A stretch of 64,000 nt of DNA, taken from Paramecium pentaurelia (lineage: Eukaryota > Ciliophora > Oligohymenophorea > Peniculida > Parameciidae). The translations under genes were made by a program, and so were the position numbers. The DNA lies in the NCBI GenBank assembly GCA_905183005.1, contig CAJJDO010000070.1, forward strand, positions 253,828-317,827, read 5' to 3'. This document shows, piece after piece, positions 60,331 through 64,000 of the stretch. A model generated the notes under the pieces. That model saw only the letters and a list, made by a program, of their open reading frames with translations, was not told the origin of the DNA and did no database searches. Each line of letters begins with the position of its first letter. The first letter of the stretch is position 1.

Positions 60331-63229
60331 ATAAAAATAAAATTATTTAATTATGAATTAAATCCATAATATTATAATCAAAATATCTAATCACTTATGT
60401 TTAATAATAACTTTGAAATTAAAAGCCAAAGTTATTAAATGTTTTAAAAAATTCTTGTTTATTATAACTTCTATAAAATACTTTTTTTAACTCTAACTAA
60501 TTTCAATAATTTGCAAACCATAAAATTATTTTAAAATATAATGAGATTGCATTTTACAAAAATAATTTTAATTATTTTAAATTCAAGGTTTTGATGAAGG
60601 ATGAAACTTAAATTGGATAATAAAATATTTCAAATATTTAAATTCATTGAATTTAAAATTATATAGATCTAAAATATTGAAATAATAATATGCTTCGCTG
60701 CTTAGGATTAAGTATAAAATAATATTGTTTTATTAGATCTTAAATGAATTAGAACCCAGAATCAATACTATTAAAATTTATCAAATCTTATAAGCCAAGT
60801 TATTCAAAATTACTTCATTAAGATTGAAATGTCTATTTAATTATAAGATTTTTTTATCAATAAGATTCTCAAAATCCAAAAATTTGACTATTATTAGTTT
60901 TTAAATGAATTTTATGGTGTTCTGCAATCTCATTTTGGCAAATCTATTTAAACTCTCTTCATATTAGTTCCTAAAGATTTAGCTATGAATGGATATAAAA
61001 TAAAATGATTTCTATATTTCAAAACATATTTTTTATATCTTTTTCTTTATCAACAAATTAAAGTAAAAATAATTCAGAATTTTCAACCCTATTTTTGATA
61101 TAAAATTTTTATTTGATTTACAAAAAAGTTTCTCTATAATTATTGATGGATACTGATCCTTAATTCCTTAATTTATTATTCTAGCTTACCCTCAAATAAG
61201 GAATGAAGTAGAAATATTATTATATAAGTTATAATTATTAACTTAACTTCAATGGTTTGGCAATTTTTTCTTACTAGAAATATGGTTCTTCCTATTAGGA
61301 TTCCGATTTTTACTTCCTTTTTCTCTTTTGGTAAAGATTTAGAATGAGCTAAAAACAAAAAGATTGAGCTCCTCCAAAAATTTATAATTCAAATATTAGG
61401 CTAATCAATATTTTTATTCAAAATCACTTTATTGATCTTTTATTTAGGTGATTATTAATTGTTTTATATAATTTAAAGTACTAATTTTGAAAATACTCTT
61501 CAATATTACAGATAATGAATCTGTTAAGCAGATATAAAATTATTTCATTAATAAAAATAATTCTATTATTTATTAAAGGATAAATACAGAAAATTAGCTT
61601 TTATTTTAGTTAAATCAATAATTAAATATGAAAAATATTCACAAACCATGTTTAGGTAAAAATTAAATTTTATAAGAATCAGAATTTAATAAACTCTTTC
61701 TTTTCAGCATTATCTTCCTGCTGAAGTCATTTCTTCTCAAGTGTGGAATCTTTTGAAAAAACATGAACTCCACCGAGGCTTATGCTAGGGTTTAAGGATA
61801 TTCTTCAGTTGTTGAAGTTGGCAGGCGAGTTTGCCACTGAAACTTCATTTTATGATATCAGGTCATTTTTATGAATGTTTTTAGTTGGAACTTTCAAGGA
61901 TATTCAATCAGAAGGTATGAAATTTAAAAACTTCTCATAATATCTTGGAAAAAAAAAGAATCTAACATAATTGATAACATTCAAGATATCTGATGTTAAA
62001 TTTTTAAGTTCAAAATTTATTATACAGAAAAGAAGGGAAGCTGCTGATTAATCTAATTAGATAAGGTAAAATCAAAACAGACTATAGCCTCCTCTCACAT
62101 TCTCCAATATAATTAATCTAATTGGAATATGATCTGTGGACTTACTTGATATAATCTTGTAATAGTGTTTCTTGTTTAATTTGAATGAAAGCATCAACTA
62201 ATATTTTGCTGAATATCATAGAAAATCAATAGTAGAAAGCAAGCCTTTAAGAATTTGACAGAGTTCTTCAGTTATATAGACTACATAATAAATATTCATT
62301 TCTAAAGAAATACAAAAAATTTCGAGACTTACCTAAAAAATATTAAAATGTCCTTTTCGAGCAGTGTTTTGGAATAGAAATATTTTAAATAAAAGAATTA
62401 GCACACTTGAAACTGTAAGATCTATCTAAATTTACCTTGTTTTTAAACAAAAAAGAATCAATTGATTTGGTTGGGAGTAAATTCAATATTGGAATTTGAT
62501 GATAACAAGCTATATAATAATAATTATTAAGTTAATGAACTTCATTACTCATTCTCAAACTTATTAATAAAGTTATAGTAGTATTAATATGTTTTATTAC
62601 TTCTTGATATCTTTGATACTCATCCTATTTGTGTAGCTTTTAAACCTTCTCTTTGAGCTATTTATTCTTTATGTTTTATGATTTTAATTTGGTCATGAAT
62701 TCTAGTAATTTCCTTATTAATTTAAATATTTTTGTACATCTATCTCTGTTATTTATTAGCAATCACAATCTAATCTATTTTGTTCTGAACTAGATTTTAT
62801 GAACTATTTAAATAAACTAGTGTGAAGATAAAAATTATTAATTTACTTTAAACGTTATGAAGTGATGGCACTTTATTATATTTTTTCATTCTGTTTTTAA
62901 TGTTTGAACAGCTATGATTTATCAGACAAATGTTTAAGTTCGAAACCAAGTAGAATCTTTACAATATTTTTTATAATAACTACAATAGTGGCTGGTTTCC
63001 TTCCAAATTATGATTATTCTGATTGTTCATTTAATTCTTTATTAAGAAAATGTGTATTTAATTATTTAAAAGATATTTTTTTTTAAAGTCAACCTATAAA
63101 TTGATGATATATAAATTTAGATTTATAAAATAGGAAAATTATTACTTCTATGAAAATAAATCTGTATTGCATAATTCAACTTTATACATAAAAATCATGG
63201 AAAATTTCAAGATACATTTCATGAGTGAA
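60331..63229. other. region without a confidently supported gene
   Basis: Several ciliate-code frames of 60-120 codons occur on both strands, but none shows a recognisable domain or continuous structure. A minus-strand frame starting near 62889 (MKKYNKVPSLHNVQSKLIIF) has a hydrophobic helix and a coiled-coil-like stretch, then meets TGA. Frames further along (62200-61700) are repeatedly cut by TGA; one cut near 62080 could be an intron of 30 nt ending TAG, others have no intron explanation. Base composition at 61700-61850 is less AT-rich than the surroundings. This may be a decayed gene or non-coding DNA. Confidence 0.4.
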
Positions 63230-64000
63230 CTTTGAGGTAAAAGAAACATAATTAAATAAAAATGAACAATCCTCTTATGAAATTGAGAAATATCGCCAAG
63301 ATGAATAATATCTTCCTTTCACCTTCGAAAATTTCAAATTGAAATTGATTTCAAGGATTTTAGATAATGATGAATTATTATCTATTTACAAAAGTAGAAT
63401 TTCAGTAAACAAATTCAAAAACCAAAAAATAAACAATTTTTTTAATCAATAGAGAGAATAAATGTTTATTGCTCGATATCATAAACTTATTTGTGATATC
63501 ATTATTCCCAAAAGTCATACGATCAGCTTTATGAACATCCCTTAACTTTTTGATATAGGCTTAAGAACTTAGAAAGCATTATAATTTATAATTTGAATTA
63601 GAACACTATGAATGGATTTAAGACTATATTCAATTTAGGCAACAGAAAAATGAATTAATTTTAATATTATTTACTCAAAATTTTATTGATAATTGCAAAA
63701 AATTCAAGAGAGCAGTTATTACCAACTAGATATTTCTTAAACAGACTTGTAATTTATTAAATAGAAAAGTTAAATTTTGGATTATGAGAGCATTAAGAAC
63801 CAGTAGAATATAAGAAATAGAATAAATTTATTTTTAATAATATCTTATTAGATTATTTTGATGAATAACATTTACAAATAAATTAAGTTTTGCAATTAAA
63901 AGAATAAGTAAATATCACTAATTGGCAAAGTTAAAGAAAATATATCAGTAATGGGGATTATTGGTAGTAATTCATTTAGACTATTCAAATTAGTTGAAGG
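63230..64000 (+). pseudogene. possible broken or partial gene at the window end
   Basis: A frame around 63270-63580 reads as plausible protein (YEIEKYRQDEQYLPFTFENF ... MFIARYHKLICDII ... FMNIPQLFDIGLRTQK) and then continues in another frame (HYNLQFELEHYEWIQDYIQF ... VKFWIMRALRTSRIQ), and again in a third (QVLQLKEQVNITNWQSQRKY) near 63850-63980. No GT-AG intron of 20-35 nt explains the first shift. No ATG start is obvious in the first frame. It could be a pseudogene, a gene with sequencing indels, or a gene running beyond the window. The family is not recognised. Confidence 0.3.

Noticed and set aside
61770..62260. Idea that TGA encodes Trp in a transposon-like or organellar gene
   Set aside because: One minus-strand frame shows several TGA codons in otherwise protein-like sequence, but it also uses TAA as sense. 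One TGA can be spliced out, and open runs of 50-70 codons are expected by chance when TGA is the only stop.
1..64000. tRNA, rRNA, CRISPR or transposase features
   Set aside because: No GC-rich RNA-like segments, regular spacer arrays or recognisable transposase motifs were found on either strand by eye.

Overview
The window reads as macronuclear DNA of a ciliate, almost certainly a Paramecium species. It is very AT-rich. TAA and TAG sit inside conserved protein domains where glutamine is expected, and only TGA ends genes, so standard-code ORFs shatter every real gene. Introns are tiny (about 20-32 nt, GT...AG, mostly ending TAG). Several gene models close exactly to a multiple of three once such introns are removed (MAK16, CK2 alpha, three trichocyst matrix proteins, the kinesin-like gene). 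Three genes encode trichocyst-matrix-type secretory proteins, as expected for Paramecium. Species is not assignable from sequence alone.

Layout. 865-3284 (-): cyclic-nucleotide-binding-domain K+ channel. 3606-4304 (-): unknown protein. 4754-5761 (+): P-loop GTPase-like protein. 5994-11067 (-): giant TmcB-like membrane/PAS protein. 11475-15310 (+): TAF1. 15370-16364 (+): MAK16. 16503-23208 (-): four-domain voltage-gated Ca2+/cation channel. 23381-26283 (-): coiled-coil protein. 26346-27557, 31212-32341 and 37888-39079 (all -): trichocyst matrix proteins. 27993-29477 (+): kinesin-like protein with a degenerate nucleotide loop. 29589-31178 (+): unknown. 33098-37610 (-): second TmcB-like protein. 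39754-40851 (+): casein kinase 2 alpha. 41000-41721 (-): unknown. 42142-53631 (-): fibrocystin-L/PKHD1L1-like surface protein with IPT, G8 and beta-helix regions. 54467-60330 (+): tandem kinase/pseudokinase with a Q/N-rich coiled-coil tail, disrupted by a duplicated block of about 1.25 kb and a 548-base N gap that look like an assembly fault. 60331-64000: no confidently supported gene, possibly degenerate coding sequence.

Themes. Many products belong to excitability, the cell surface and regulated secretion (two channels, two PAS membrane proteins, a large ectodomain protein, three exocytotic matrix proteins). They are interleaved with housekeeping genes (TAF1, MAK16, CK2). There is no evidence of operons; neighbours are merely packed closely (often 30-400 bp apart). 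I saw no rRNA, tRNA, CRISPR, or recognisable transposon. Start sites and introns of the largest genes are only partly resolved by hand, so their coordinates are outer limits rather than spliced models.
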